A stretch of DNA of 64,000 nt from Desulfobulbus rhabdoformis (GCF_016919065.1 NZ_JAFFQA010000020.1:1-64000); one strand, 5' to 3'. Positions 1 to 9,076 are shown, numbered from the stretch's first letter. A program made the numbers and translations. The notes: generated by a model not told the origin, from the letters alone.

Positions 1-201
1 TTTGGCATAAAGACCCTCGAAAAATAAGTGCAATACCTGTGGGCACACGCCAAAATCGGCACCGCTCGCGAGCGCCCACCAGGCAAGGCTTTGCGGCTAG
101 GCGTGTTCCACAACCCGTAAACCCAGGCTTTGCCAAGGCTTTACAAGCAAACGCTCAAAGTTATCCGCTAAAGAAGAGAGTTTCTCTTTTAAGGTACTCC
201 C

Positions 202-975
202 ATGGTAAGCGTCAGTACCAGCCAATACGATTCATCAAGTGCGAAGAGTGTCATATCCCAGCCCATGCCTGCGTCACATCGAGCCAAAGACGGACATCGT
301 TTGATCCTCTTTCTCACAGAGGCCCCGAAGGCTAATCAACCGTTGGTTGAAGACCTGATGAAGGAAGAGTTTTCCATACGACTGGCCAAAAAGGAAAACG
401 ATTGCCTGGCTGAACTCCCTCAACCTGAGGCGGAGCTGGTCATCCTCGATTTTGATCACTTCTCGCTGGAAGAACTCTCGACCCTGCCTAAAATTCGCAC
501 GGTTTATACAGGTTTACTCATGCTCCTTATTGGTGAGATTGATGAAATGCTTCAGGTTCTGCTCTACGAACAGGGAGTAGATGATCTTTTGATCAAACCA
601 ATGAACCATCTTCTTCTTGCAGCGCGTATTCGTGCACTCTTTCGCCGTAATCAGCAGCGTGCAATCCCAGCCAATTTGCTCTTTAACGGTCTGGAGATAA
701 ACCAGGGGTTACGTCGGGCCAGTTACCTGGGCCAGGAAATTCCTTTTACCTCCCGGGAATTCGACCTGCTCTGGTACCTAGCTAAAAATGCCTGTACAAC
801 GCTTGACAGGGATCAGCTTTATCGGGCGGTGTTCGGCATTGAGTACAATGGCTATGACCGTTCCATTGATATGTATATTGCCCGTATACGATCGAAAATA
901 GCCGATTACCCCAATCTCAGCTCAATGATAAAAACGGTTCGGGGCACCGGCTATCTTTTCGCCGCAGAGCAATAA
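202..975 (+). CDS. Atypical OmpR-family response regulator
   Basis: A 257-aa two-domain protein. The C-terminal ~100 residues form an OmpR/PhoB winged-helix DNA-binding domain, seen in the patterns LTxREFDLLWYLA-like (PFTSREFDLLWYL), DRDQLYRAVFG, RSIDMYIARIRSKI and VRGTGYLF. The N-terminal ~130 residues resemble a receiver domain: the phosphoacceptor region LVILDFDHF and the conserved lysine in LLIKP are present. However, the acidic pair that normally follows the first strand is replaced by FLTEA, and the switch Thr/Ser region reads LLIGE, so phosphorylation-dependent activation may be weak or absent. The ATG at 202 is preceded by AAGG at 191-194. No histidine kinase lies next to it; the nearest kinase (27.7 kb) is far away. 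The winged-helix assignment is firm; its regulon and signal are unknown. Confidence 0.85.
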   Translation: MVSVSTSQYDSSSAKSVISQPMPASHRAKDGHRLILFLTEAPKANQPLVEDLMKEEFSIRLAKKENDCLAELPQPEAELVILDFDHFSLEELSTLPKIRTVYTGLLMLLIGEIDEMLQVLLYEQGVDDLLIKPMNHLLLAARIRALFRRNQQRAIPANLLFNGLEINQGLRRASYLGQEIPFTSREFDLLWYLAKNACTTLDRDQLYRAVFGIEYNGYDRSIDMYIARIRSKIADYPNLSSMIKTVRGTGYLFAAEQ

Positions 976-1042
976 GCTCTGTGCAGCCAAAGACCACTCA
1001 ATATTTCGTTTTCTCGCCTGTTTGCTTGATGCTAGGGTCCCT

Positions 1043-1696
1043 CTAGAAGAGGCTGAAACGTACATTCCAACCACTGTTCACAATGGTCCCAATCACAGGA
1101 GCCTTAATCTCGGCCACGACAAAATCATAATCGTGTGGCTGCAGGCTGTTGTACTGATCAATACTTTTCAGATGTAAACTGCTGGTTCGTAAAAAAGGCA
1201 GGCAGATTCGAGCAAAACCGGTCTTTACTCTATCCGGGCAGACGAGAAAATCAATCGAGCGTTCTCGATCAATCAGATACACCGTACGTGTGGTTGCATC
1301 TATACGGCAGCGAAGTTCATAGAGCCTCTCCATCCCCATTCGGCTCATCATCCCACACCAGGCAATATCATCGTAGCGCCAGCTCAAGATAACTTTGCCA
1401 CGCTTTTCCACCGCACTCACCGGACAGTTCATTGTCCGTATTTCCAAAAGCCGGTGTCGTAATTGTTCCTCCGAAGTGAGCACATCTTTACCGCGCAGAC
1501 ACCAGATACGCTTGAGCATGCTGTTACCGAGCACAATCAGCAGGAGAAGAATACAGGCAAGCCAACCGCAGGCTACCTGCTCAAAATACGGTGAGGGCAA
1601 CTGCTCCTGCACGAGCAACAGGGGCAACAACAGGGCAACACAGAGCGCGGGAAGCGCAAGTACGCCAACAACGGTGAGCAAAAATCGTTTTACCAT
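1043..1696 (-). CDS. Hypothetical membrane protein, two N-terminal TM helices
   Basis: A 217-aa protein I do not recognise. Two hydrophobic segments (about residues 5-28 and 42-62) anchor it. The remaining ~150 residues are soluble, with several Cys and aromatic residues (for example SWRYDDIAWCG). The start has a good Shine-Dalgarno (GAAGGAA on the minus strand). It is the last gene of a leftward set coaX-ldcA-this gene, 24 bp after ldcA, so it is probably co-transcribed. An envelope location is inferred from topology only. No function is assigned. Confidence 0.6.
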   Translation of the reverse strand: MVKRFLLTVVGVLALPALCVALLLPLLLVQEQLPSPYFEQVACGWLACILLLLIVLGNSMLKRIWCLRGKDVLTSEEQLRHRLLEIRTMNCPVSAVEKRGKVILSWRYDDIAWCGMMSRMGMERLYELRCRIDATTRTVYLIDRERSIDFLVCPDRVKTGFARICLPFLRTSSLHLKSIDQYNSLQPHDYDFVVAEIKAPVIGTIVNSGWNVRFSLF

Positions 1697-1720
1697 AGCG
1701 CTGGTTCCTTCCCTTGCCCC

Positions 1721-2656
1721 TTATACGGTTGTCACAGAAGATGGGTTGAGTTCAAGAATGCCTGCGGAAGAATCCATTACAGCCTCCAGCCCAACGGGCA
1801 AAGCAATATTTCGCTGGCGATGCCCCAAGGGAAATCCTGCCCAGACCGGGAAATTGGGCCCCGCCAGCTCCATCACCCGTTGCCATACGGCCTCTTGCAG
1901 GCGCAGGTTGTTCAGAGAATCTTCTCCCTGATCGAACTCACCAAGTATAAGGCCACCGAGTTGCTTCAGCTTGCCACTTAAGGCCAGTTGGGTCAACAGA
2001 CGATCGAGACGGTAGAGCGGCTCATTGGTATCTTCAATAAAAAGAATATGTTCTGTCCAATCAAGCTCATAAGGTGTTGCCAGCAGGTGCACCAATGTCG
2101 TTAAGTTGCCACCAACCAGACGCCCTTGCCCTATTCCGCCACGTAAAATTTCGAGCCCTTGTACTTTAACCCGCGTTTCAAAAGATCCGGTCAAAAAGGC
2201 GAACAGTGAATGAATACTTGCCTCATCAGATTGCATCAGAGAGGTGGCCACAGCTCCGTGCAGAGAAACCAGATTCGCCTTTTTCAAGAGCCCCTGCAAT
2301 AAGACAGTGACATCGCTAAATCCAACCAACCATTTCGGTGAGCGCCCAAAGAGTTCCCAGTCAAGCTGCGACAGGATTCGCATGCAACCAAAACCTCCCC
2401 GAATTGCCAGGATAGCCTTAACCTCTTCATCGTTCCAGAGCGTATGCAGGCTGGAGGCACGCAGGGTATCGTCAGCAGCCAGATAGCCATCATGAGGAAG
2501 CGTTGGCCCACAAATTTTTGTGGCAAAACCCAAATCATGGATTTTCTGCATACCCGCCTGCAGTCGTTCCGGATCCCGAACCGGACCTGCTGGACAAAAC
2601 AAGCCAATGGTCTGGCCACGCCGGAGCCAGGGAGGGCAAAGAGGTTGTTCAGTCAT
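1721..2656 (-). CDS. ldcA: LD-carboxypeptidase (peptidase S66, LdcA family)
   Basis: A 311-aa serine peptidase of family S66. These enzymes remove the terminal D-Ala from the L-Ala-gamma-D-Glu-meso-DAP-D-Ala tetrapeptide of recycled murein in the cytoplasm. The sequence has the family landmarks: IRGGFGCMRIL near residues 85-94, the nucleophile elbow VGFSDVT with Ser114, the catalytic Glu region LFIEDTNEP, and GFPLGHRQRNIALPVG, which holds the catalytic His. The length matches the family (~300). There is no signal peptide, in keeping with a cytosolic recycling role. It sits between coaX (28 bp upstream) and a small membrane protein in one leftward unit. Confidence in the family is high; the substrate is taken from characterised members. 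Confidence 0.9.
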   Translation of the reverse strand: MTEQPLCPPWLRRGQTIGLFCPAGPVRDPERLQAGMQKIHDLGFATKICGPTLPHDGYLAADDTLRASSLHTLWNDEEVKAILAIRGGFGCMRILSQLDWELFGRSPKWLVGFSDVTVLLQGLLKKANLVSLHGAVATSLMQSDEASIHSLFAFLTGSFETRVKVQGLEILRGGIGQGRLVGGNLTTLVHLLATPYELDWTEHILFIEDTNEPLYRLDRLLTQLALSGKLKQLGGLILGEFDQGEDSLNNLRLQEAVWQRVMELAGPNFPVWAGFPLGHRQRNIALPVGLEAVMDSSAGILELNPSSVTTV

Positions 2657-2683
2657 GGTGTGCCTGCTTAACAGTCAACAGCA

Positions 2684-3508
2684 TCATTTCTGACTATCCT
2701 TGGGGGATTCACCATTTTTGCCCCTGCAGTTAAGCCGATAAATGAGCTGCAGCCCTGTTAACGTCAGCTGTTGATCAATTCGATCAATAGTGGTGGTATA
2801 AGGGCTGATAAGACTTGCCATTCCACCAGTGGCAATGGTTTTGGCTCGCTCCTGATTGGGTGTCAGTTGCTTACTGAGTACCTCCACCATCCGGTCCACG
2901 AGCCCCCCGAAACCATAGAGTGTACCGGAATGTATGGCCTTGACCGTGGAAGTGCCAATCGGTTGTTCCGGGGTCACATCGATATCGAGCCTGGGTAATT
3001 TAGCAGTGCGGAAGGCAAGCGCATCCAGAGAGATACCAATGCCTGGGTGGATGGTTCCACCAATGTAGGCAGGTTCGCCGTTGACACAGTCAAAGGTGAT
3101 AGCCGTACCAAAATCAATGACGATCAGGGGCTCCTGGAATATATCCCAGGCAGCGACGGCATTGACAATACGATCGGCCCCGACCTCGACCGGGTTTTCC
3201 GTACCGACCCGCATCCCCAGTTTGAGTTCGTTTGTCACGGCCAGGGGGGGCTGGCGTATTTTTTTGAGATAGCTCCGCGCAAAATGCAACCAGCTGGTTT
3301 CCATTGTCGGCACGACAGAGGCAACAACAAAGCCTGTGATTCTTCGGGGATCAATTCCTGCCATTTGAAACAAACCATGATACCGTATGGCCAGTTCATC
3401 GGCGGTTCGATCCTGACGCGACTGAAGCCGCCAACTCCCGACCAACTCGCCTTTCTCAAAAATACCGCTTACTGTATGAGAGTTACCGACGTCGACTGCA
3501 AAGAGCAT
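2684..3508 (-). CDS. coaX: Type III pantothenate kinase
   Basis: A 274-aa CoaX enzyme, which phosphorylates pantothenate to 4'-phosphopantothenate in the first step of CoA synthesis. The N-terminal MLFAVDVGNSHT is the type III ATP-binding motif. GADRIVNAVAA, VIDFGTAITFD and GGTIHPGI are the conserved ASKHA-fold substrate and phosphate motifs. Length is normal for the family. It is the first gene of a leftward operon with ldcA and faces cutA divergently across ~150 bp, which must hold both promoters. birA, a frequent neighbour of coaX, is not present here. Confidence 0.93.
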   Translation of the reverse strand: MLFAVDVGNSHTVSGIFEKGELVGSWRLQSRQDRTADELAIRYHGLFQMAGIDPRRITGFVVASVVPTMETSWLHFARSYLKKIRQPPLAVTNELKLGMRVGTENPVEVGADRIVNAVAAWDIFQEPLIVIDFGTAITFDCVNGEPAYIGGTIHPGIGISLDALAFRTAKLPRLDIDVTPEQPIGTSTVKAIHSGTLYGFGGLVDRMVEVLSKQLTPNQERAKTIATGGMASLISPYTTTIDRIDQQLTLTGLQLIYRLNCRGKNGESPKDSQK

Positions 3509-3655
3509 AGAATCACCTGTTTTGGATTAGTCCCCGTCACGGTCATGCCATGCCCCTAACGGATGAGAGAATACGCTGTGGTTTGTTTTTTTGAAAAGCA
3601 CTGGTAAGATAGTCCACTTTATAAAAATATTCCAGCCTGACAAGAGGTATGCGCT

Positions 3656-3976
3656 ATGCTCCCCTTTATTCAAGTGGTCACAACCCTGCCCGATCAAAAA
3701 TCAGCCGAAGTTTTGGCCTCCACCTTGCTCGAACAACGACTTGTCGCCTGTGTTCAACTCAGCCCCTGTGCGTCCAGATTTCACTGGCAGGGAAAGATTG
3801 AAGAGGAACATGAAGTTGTTTGTACCATGAAAAGTCACCACAGCCTTTTTGCAGAGTTGGAAGAGGCAATTACAACGACTCACCCCTACGATGTTCCTGA
3901 AATTCTGGCAACACCAATTGTTGCCGCTTCAGCGGCCTATGGAGACTGGCTCAAACGGGAGCTTAAAGAGGTTTAG
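3656..3976 (+). CDS. cutA: CutA1 divalent-cation tolerance protein
   Basis: A 106-aa protein matching the small trimeric CutA1 family. Motifs include VVTTLPDQKSAEVLA, the LVACVQL strand, FHWQGKIEEEHEVVCTMKS and HPYDVPEI. CutA1 is linked to copper and divalent-metal tolerance in E. coli, but its exact molecular role is unsettled. AGAGG about 10 nt upstream of the ATG serves as ribosome binding site. The stop codon is followed after 10 bp by the start of a cysteine-rich mini-protein with its own AGGAG, so the two are probably co-transcribed. Confidence 0.93.
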   Translation: MLPFIQVVTTLPDQKSAEVLASTLLEQRLVACVQLSPCASRFHWQGKIEEEHEVVCTMKSHHSLFAELEEAITTTHPYDVPEILATPIVAASAAYGDWLKRELKEV

Positions 3977-3986
3977 GAGAAAACTG

Positions 3987-4190
3987 ATGGAGAACAAACG
4001 GCCCAAGCCACGGCGGAGGCGCCGCAAGGAATTTCGCTGCCACTGCTGCAAACAGGAAAAACCCTTTTGCTGGAACTGCACCTGCGGTTTTCAGATCTGC
4101 CCGGAGTGTTTTGAAGAAAATAAATGGGGCATGAGTAATGGTCCTACCTGGATCTGCCCGGATTGCGAACGGGTGCATATGATGGAGTGA
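3987..4190 (+). CDS. Small cysteine-rich zinc-ribbon-like protein
   Basis: A 67-aa protein starting at ATG 3987, with AGGAG at 3975-3979; a longer reading frame opens inside cutA but has no comparable signal. The N-terminus is strongly basic (KRPKPRRRRRK). It carries eight cysteines arranged as CHCC, CWNCTC, CPEC and CPDC, which would fit one or two bound zinc ions or an Fe-S site. I do not recognise a characterised family. Its position 10 bp behind cutA suggests a shared transcript and perhaps a metal-related role, which is inference only. Confidence 0.72.
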   Translation: MENKRPKPRRRRRKEFRCHCCKQEKPFCWNCTCGFQICPECFEENKWGMSNGPTWICPDCERVHMME

Positions 4191-4311
4191 GGCTTAAGGA
4201 CACTCCGGCTTCCGTCGTAATTTGCCTCACTGAAAATGACTCATTTACCTTTGTTCCATAACCTGCTAGTAAACCTTACATCCTTATTTTCTTTTTCCCC
4301 CTCACATACCT

Positions 4312-6144
4312 ATGACCGAACACCAGTACGACGAATCCAAGATCAAAACTCTGAGTTCACTGGAACATATCCGCAAACGGCCAGGCATGTATATTGGCCG
4401 CCTGGGCAACGGTTCCCATCCAGATGATGGCATTTACATTTTGTTGAAAGAAGTCCTGGATAACGCGGTGGATGAGTTCATCATGGGCCACGGTAAAAAG
4501 GTCGAGGTCTCTGTCAGTGAAGACGGCTGTTGCCGGGTACGTGACTACGGTCGCGGCATCCCTTTAGGCAAGGTTGTGGAGTGCGTCTCCATCATCAACA
4601 CAGGGGCTAAATACAACACCGAGGTCTTTCAATTTTCTGTTGGCCTCAACGGTGTGGGCACCAAGGCGGTCAATGCCCTCTCCTCCTTTTTCACGGTCAC
4701 CGCCTTTCGTGATGGCAAATATAAGACTGCAAAATTTGTCAAAGGGGAACTGGCTGAGGAGGAAGAAGGCGACACCGAAGAAAAAAATGGGACCCAGGTT
4801 GTTTTTCAGCCAGACGCAAACAGCTTTCCTGGTTTTAAATTTGATCCAGACTATGTGGATCAGCGACTCTGGCGCTACGCCTATCTCAATGCCGGTTTAA
4901 CCCTGAACCTTGACGGGACGGTCTTTTTATCAAAAAACGGACTGTTGGACCTGCTGGACCGTGAAGTCAGCAACAACTCCATGTATCCCCCGATTCATTT
5001 TAAGGATACAGCACTGGAGTTTGCCTTCAGCCACACAGATGACTACGGAGAATCCTACTTCTCTTTTGTCAATGGCACCTACACCTCTGAGGGCGGCACC
5101 CATCTCTCCGCCTTTCGCGAAGGTATCCTCAAAGGGGTGAATGAGTTCACCGGCAAAAAATTCACTGGTCAGGATGTCCGTGACGGGATCGTTGGCATTC
5201 TCGCCGTCAAAGTACAGGAACCCGTGTTTGAATCCCAGACCAAAAATAAACTGGGCAACACCGATGTTCGCGGTCCCATTGTCAATGCGGTCAAAGATGC
5301 GGTGGCTACCCACCTTTACAAGTATCCTGAGGCAGCTGAGATCCTGGTGGACAAGGTGCAGCGCAACGAACGGGTTCGGCGTGAGTTGCAGTCCGTTCGG
5401 CGTGATGCCAAGGCCAAGGCCAAAAGGATCGCCTTTAAGATTCCCCAACTCAAGGACTGTAAATATCACCCTTCGCGTGGGCAGGCATCCAAACCTGGCC
5501 GGGAAAACATGCTCTTTATCACTGAGGGACAGTCGGCTGCCGGTTCCATTGTCAGTGCCCGCGATCCCATGACCCAGGCCGTCTTCAGCCTCAAGGGCAA
5601 GCCGATGAATGTCTTGGGTCAACGGCTGGATGTGCTCTACAAAAACGAAGAGATGTACTCGCTGATGCAGGCGCTGAATATCGAAGAGTCCATTGCCGAT
5701 CTGCGTTTTGATAAGGTGATCATAGCAACCGATGCCGATGTGGATGGTCTGCATATCAGAAACCTGTTGCTGACCTTTTTTCTGCACTATTTTGAGTCGC
5801 TTTTAAAAAAAGAACATATCTACATTCTCGAAACGCCCATCTTTCGAGTGCGCAACAAGCAACAGACGATTTACTGCTACTCGGATGAGGATATGGACAA
5901 AGCCTTTAAAACCCTCAAGGCCAAAAGTAAGTCAGATCGAGCTGTTGAAACCACCCGTTTTAAAGGGTTGGGCGAAATTTCTCCCGCCGAATTCAAGCAG
6001 TTTATCGGGGAGGATATGCGCATTAAACAAGTACGCCTCGATTCTTTAAGTGAGGTCAGCCGCGTCCTCAAATTTTACATGGGTAAAAACACTCCGGAGC
6101 GAAAACAATATATTATGGATCATCTTATTGTGAGTCCCGAATGA
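4312..6144 (+). CDS. parE: DNA topoisomerase IV subunit B (type IIA)
   Basis: A 610-aa ATPase/TOPRIM subunit of a type IIA topoisomerase, which decatenates and relaxes DNA with ParC. It shows the GHKL ATP site (EVLDNAVDE, DYGRGIP, GLNGVGTKAVNALS), the transducer domain, and the TOPRIM/metal region (ITEGQSAAGS, SLKGKPMNVL, IATDADVDGLHIR). The usual EGDSAGGS reads EGQSAAGS here, so one acidic TOPRIM position is Gln. The ~610 aa length lacks the insertion found in long gammaproteobacterial GyrB. No strong ribosome binding site precedes ATG 4312. It overlaps parC by 4 nt (ATGA), implying translational coupling. Called ParE rather than GyrB because its partner lacks a GyrA box. Confidence 0.88.
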   Translation: MTEHQYDESKIKTLSSLEHIRKRPGMYIGRLGNGSHPDDGIYILLKEVLDNAVDEFIMGHGKKVEVSVSEDGCCRVRDYGRGIPLGKVVECVSIINTGAKYNTEVFQFSVGLNGVGTKAVNALSSFFTVTAFRDGKYKTAKFVKGELAEEEEGDTEEKNGTQVVFQPDANSFPGFKFDPDYVDQRLWRYAYLNAGLTLNLDGTVFLSKNGLLDLLDREVSNNSMYPPIHFKDTALEFAFSHTDDYGESYFSFVNGTYTSEGGTHLSAFREGILKGVNEFTGKKFTGQDVRDGIVGILAVKVQEPVFESQTKNKLGNTDVRGPIVNAVKDAVATHLYKYPEAAEILVDKVQRNERVRRELQSVRRDAKAKAKRIAFKIPQLKDCKYHPSRGQASKPGRENMLFITEGQSAAGSIVSARDPMTQAVFSLKGKPMNVLGQRLDVLYKNEEMYSLMQALNIEESIADLRFDKVIIATDADVDGLHIRNLLLTFFLHYFESLLKKEHIYILETPIFRVRNKQQTIYCYSDEDMDKAFKTLKAKSKSDRAVETTRFKGLGEISPAEFKQFIGEDMRIKQVRLDSLSEVSRVLKFYMGKNTPERKQYIMDHLIVSPE

Positions 6145-8153
6145 GCGAAACAACCGAACGCGGCAAACTGCACCAGCTCTTTGACGCCAACTTCCTTGAT
6201 TATACCTCCTACGTTGTCCGCGAGCGCGCCATTCCGGATGTGGATGATGGGCTCAAGCCTGTACAGCGGCGCATACTTCAAACGCTGCACAACATGGATG
6301 ATGGCCGTTTCCACAAGGTAGCCAACGTGGTTGGCGAGACCATGAAACTCCATCCCCACGGTGATCAATCCATATTTGATGCACTGGTGAACCTTGCCAA
6401 CAAGGGGTATTTGATCGATCGCCAGGGGAACTTTGGTAACATCTTTACCGGTGATTCAGCCTCTGCGCCCAGGTATATCGAATGCCGCCTATCGCCGCTT
6501 GCCCGCACCACCCTCTTTAATAAGGACCTGACAGAGTTTGTTGACTCCTATGACGGACGTATGCAGGAACCGGTGCGTTTACCCGCCAAGATACCGCTGC
6601 TGCTCTTAAGTGGGGCAGAAGGTATTGCAGTGGGGATGGCGACCAAAATCATGCCCCATAATCTCATTGAGTTGTTGCAGGCGCAGGTCGACTATCTGCA
6701 GGAAAAAGAGATAACCCTTTACCCTGATTTTCCCAGGGGCGGCATCATCGATGTCTCTGATTATGACCATGGCAACGGTCGTCTTCGTTGTCGGGTGAAG
6801 ATGGAGCAGCCCGACAACAAGACTATCGTCATCACCGAGCTCCCGTACAACATCACCACCCAGGGCCTGATTGATTCGGTGGAAAAGGCGGCTAAGGCGG
6901 GTAAACTCAAAATATCGTCGATCAACGATTACACGGCTGAAAAAGTAGAGGTCGAAATCAAACTCGCCCGCGGTATCATGGCTGAGGAGACCATTGACGC
7001 CCTCTATGCCTTTACCGATTGCGAGCTTTCAGTCTCACCGAACCTGGTCACCATCGCCGATAACATGCCCCGGCAGATGGAGGTTGAAGAGGTTCTTCAA
7101 CGCAACACCGACCGCTTGCTCGCCAATCTGGAAAAAGAGCTGCGCATTGAGCTCGGACGCCTGGAGGACAAATGGCATGCCCGCAAACTGGAACAGATAT
7201 TTATTGAAGAGCGGCTCTATAAACAGATTGAGGAAAAAACAGATTACAAAGAAGTCCAACAAACGGTTATTACCGCCCTTGAGCCCTTCGCCGGTGAATT
7301 CAAGCGCGAGGTCACGCTTGAAGATGTTGAGCGGTTACTGGAAATTAAAATTCGCCGCATCTCCCGCTACGATATAAACCGCCAGCAGAAAGAGTTGCGC
7401 GATATTGAGAAAAATATTCGCAAAATTAAAAAGCACCTCAAGGATATGGTGGCCTATACGGTGAACTATCTTGAGGGACTCCTTGAAAAATACCGCGATG
7501 ACTTTCCTCGAAAGTCTCAGCTCAAGGCCTTTGACGAGGTGGATGCGCGGGCAGCGGCCGCAGCAAACCTGACCCTTGGGTATCACCAGGAAACAGGCTT
7601 TATCGGCCATAAGGTGAAAGCTGAAAACAATAAGAAGGATATGGAGCTCAACTGCTCTGAATATGACCGTATCCTCCTGATTTTCAAGGACGGGCTCTAC
7701 AAGGTAGTGCCGGTGACGGACAAACTTTTTGTGGGCAAGGAGCTCTACTGGATGGGCGTGGTGGACAACAAACTCACCTTTAACCTGATCTACCGACACG
7801 GGTTGGAAAACTTAGCCTATATAAAGCGTTTTACCACCCCCAAGTTCATTTTGAATCGGGAATACCGCCTCTTTGATGAGCATAAACGTTCAGCTATTTT
7901 GCTTTTAGTCGTCGGTGATAAGGAAGTCCGTGCTCGTGTGAGCCTGGCACCTTCATCGCGGGCAAAATACAACGCCATCGAATTGGAATTTGACGACTGT
8001 CTGATTAAAGGTGTGGGGGCCAAAGGAAAGCGCGTGGCCAATCGAAGTGTACGCCGGGTAACGGATATTACCGGCACACCAAGAAAAGAACCAATCAGCC
8101 CGATGGGGCTGCCGGGGTTTGCAGGTGGGAACGGGGAGAAAAAGGAAGAGTAA
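6141..8153 (+). CDS. parC: DNA topoisomerase IV subunit A (type IIA)
   Basis: A 670-aa breakage-reunion subunit. The catalytic tyrosine is Tyr112 in SAPRYIECRLS. The winged-helix motif HPHGDQSIFDALV and PRGGIIDV follow the family. A short C-terminal region after ~residue 480 lacks a recognisable GyrA box (QRRGGKG), which supports topoisomerase IV over gyrase. In the quinolone-contact position equivalent to GyrA Ser83, this protein has Gln76, while the acidic residue equivalent to Asp87 is kept (Asp80). It starts inside the last codons of parE (ATGA overlap). A hairpin at 8161-8194 follows the stop. Function is well supported by the pair; the wider type resembles that of Bacteroidetes topo IV (inference from recall). 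Confidence 0.88.
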   Translation: MSETTERGKLHQLFDANFLDYTSYVVRERAIPDVDDGLKPVQRRILQTLHNMDDGRFHKVANVVGETMKLHPHGDQSIFDALVNLANKGYLIDRQGNFGNIFTGDSASAPRYIECRLSPLARTTLFNKDLTEFVDSYDGRMQEPVRLPAKIPLLLLSGAEGIAVGMATKIMPHNLIELLQAQVDYLQEKEITLYPDFPRGGIIDVSDYDHGNGRLRCRVKMEQPDNKTIVITELPYNITTQGLIDSVEKAAKAGKLKISSINDYTAEKVEVEIKLARGIMAEETIDALYAFTDCELSVSPNLVTIADNMPRQMEVEEVLQRNTDRLLANLEKELRIELGRLEDKWHARKLEQIFIEERLYKQIEEKTDYKEVQQTVITALEPFAGEFKREVTLEDVERLLEIKIRRISRYDINRQQKELRDIEKNIRKIKKHLKDMVAYTVNYLEGLLEKYRDDFPRKSQLKAFDEVDARAAAAANLTLGYHQETGFIGHKVKAENNKKDMELNCSEYDRILLIFKDGLYKVVPVTDKLFVGKELYWMGVVDNKLTFNLIYRHGLENLAYIKRFTTPKFILNREYRLFDEHKRSAILLLVVGDKEVRARVSLAPSSRAKYNAIELEFDDCLIKGVGAKGKRVANRSVRRVTDITGTPRKEPISPMGLPGFAGGNGEKKEE

Positions 8154-8160
8154 AGCAGAT

Positions 8161-8194
8161 AGTAGGGTGGGTAAAACAGACGTACCCCCCTACT
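8161..8194 (+). terminator. Hairpin after parC
   Basis: AGTAGGGTGGGTA (8161-8173) pairs with TACCCCCCTACT (8183-8194) through 12 bp with a single bulged T. No U-run follows, so it may be a processing or stabilising structure rather than a classical Rho-independent terminator. Confidence 0.4.
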
Positions 8195-8278
8195 CTCTCT
8201 AAATATGACTATCTTTTATAGGCATACAGAGCCCAGCCCACCTGCCTACGCATTTACAAAAAAAAATCTTAATCTACA

Positions 8279-8881
8279 TCAATCAACTTCAACTGCTGGG
8301 TAAATGGATGACATAGAGAATCCTGCAGACCCTTCATAGATTGGGACTTCAGCAAAATCTGGTCCTTCATACACTGGTCCTTCGGCAGGGGCTGGTGTCC
8401 GATAGTTATCCGGGTCAAAATCCCCCAAGGTCCTCAAACCACCATAGATCTCAAGTGGCCCGAGAAACCGCACACCAATTTCTGAATACGGGGCCATTAA
8501 CTTGACATCGGCAAATATTCCATCGGCCATGTCATATCCCATACCCACTGCACCCTGAATATCGGTGGTCCCGTAAAAAGCCAGCAATTCACCGGAGACA
8601 TTCCAGCCGCCAAGGGGCTCGACATAGACGCCTAATTCAGCACCATAGGCACGGTCACCATCATCAGTGGCAGAATCGTCCTCTACTTCTGCGAGCTGAC
8701 AGACAGCTCCAAGACGAAGGTTGGCGATATCAAAACCACCGCCATCAAGACCAAAGGGAACCTGCAAGACTGCACCTACCCGTGCCTCACCACTGGAGGA
8801 TGCCTGGACAGCCGCAGCCGGTATAAGGCTTGCCACACAAGCCGTAACGGCACAAAGAGCAAAAATATTTTTGTTGTTCAT
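8279..8881 (-). CDS. Hypothetical secreted/outer-membrane protein
   Basis: A 200-aa protein with a clear Sec signal peptide (about residues 1-28: MNNKNIFALCAVTACVASLI then AAAVQASS). The mature part alternates hydrophobic and polar residues as in beta-barrel strands (GAELGVYVEPLGGWNVSGELLAFYG, read in pieces, and EIGVRFLGPLEIYGG). The C-terminus carries an acidic, proline-rich tail with a twice-occurring YEG motif. It does not end in the aromatic residue typical of barrels folded by BamA, so barrel status is uncertain. AAGGTGG precedes the ATG. It stands alone between parC and the nuo operon. I do not recognise the family. Confidence 0.6.
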   Translation of the reverse strand: MNNKNIFALCAVTACVASLIPAAAVQASSSGEARVGAVLQVPFGLDGGGFDIANLRLGAVCQLAEVEDDSATDDGDRAYGAELGVYVEPLGGWNVSGELLAFYGTTDIQGAVGMGYDMADGIFADVKLMAPYSEIGVRFLGPLEIYGGLRTLGDFDPDNYRTPAPAEGPVYEGPDFAEVPIYEGSAGFSMSSIYPAVEVD

Positions 8882-9076
8882 AAATCGTCCACCTTCAGAA
8901 AAATTGTATTTTTGACTGGTTGCTGATTGCGTAGTCGCACGCCTGCCCCCGTTATGGGGATGCCACAGAAGAAATCCGTTTTTTTTTCATCTGGAAAATT
9001 CAAGCTATTGAGTATGAATCTTAACAGACGCTTAACATAGCAGTGTCGGGAGTGCTTAGCAACTGGAATGAATACA

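Noticed and set aside
39..335. 98-codon plus-strand frame at the window start
   Set aside because: It overlaps the regulator in another frame, has no ribosome binding site and shows no family-like sequence.
1135..1931. Plus-strand frames opposite the membrane protein and ldcA
   Set aside because: Antisense shadows of well-supported minus-strand genes; composition is Arg/Ser-rich as expected for such shadows.
4930..5787. 285-codon minus-strand frame inside parE
   Set aside because: Long but antisense to a clear topoisomerase gene; no motif and no start signal.
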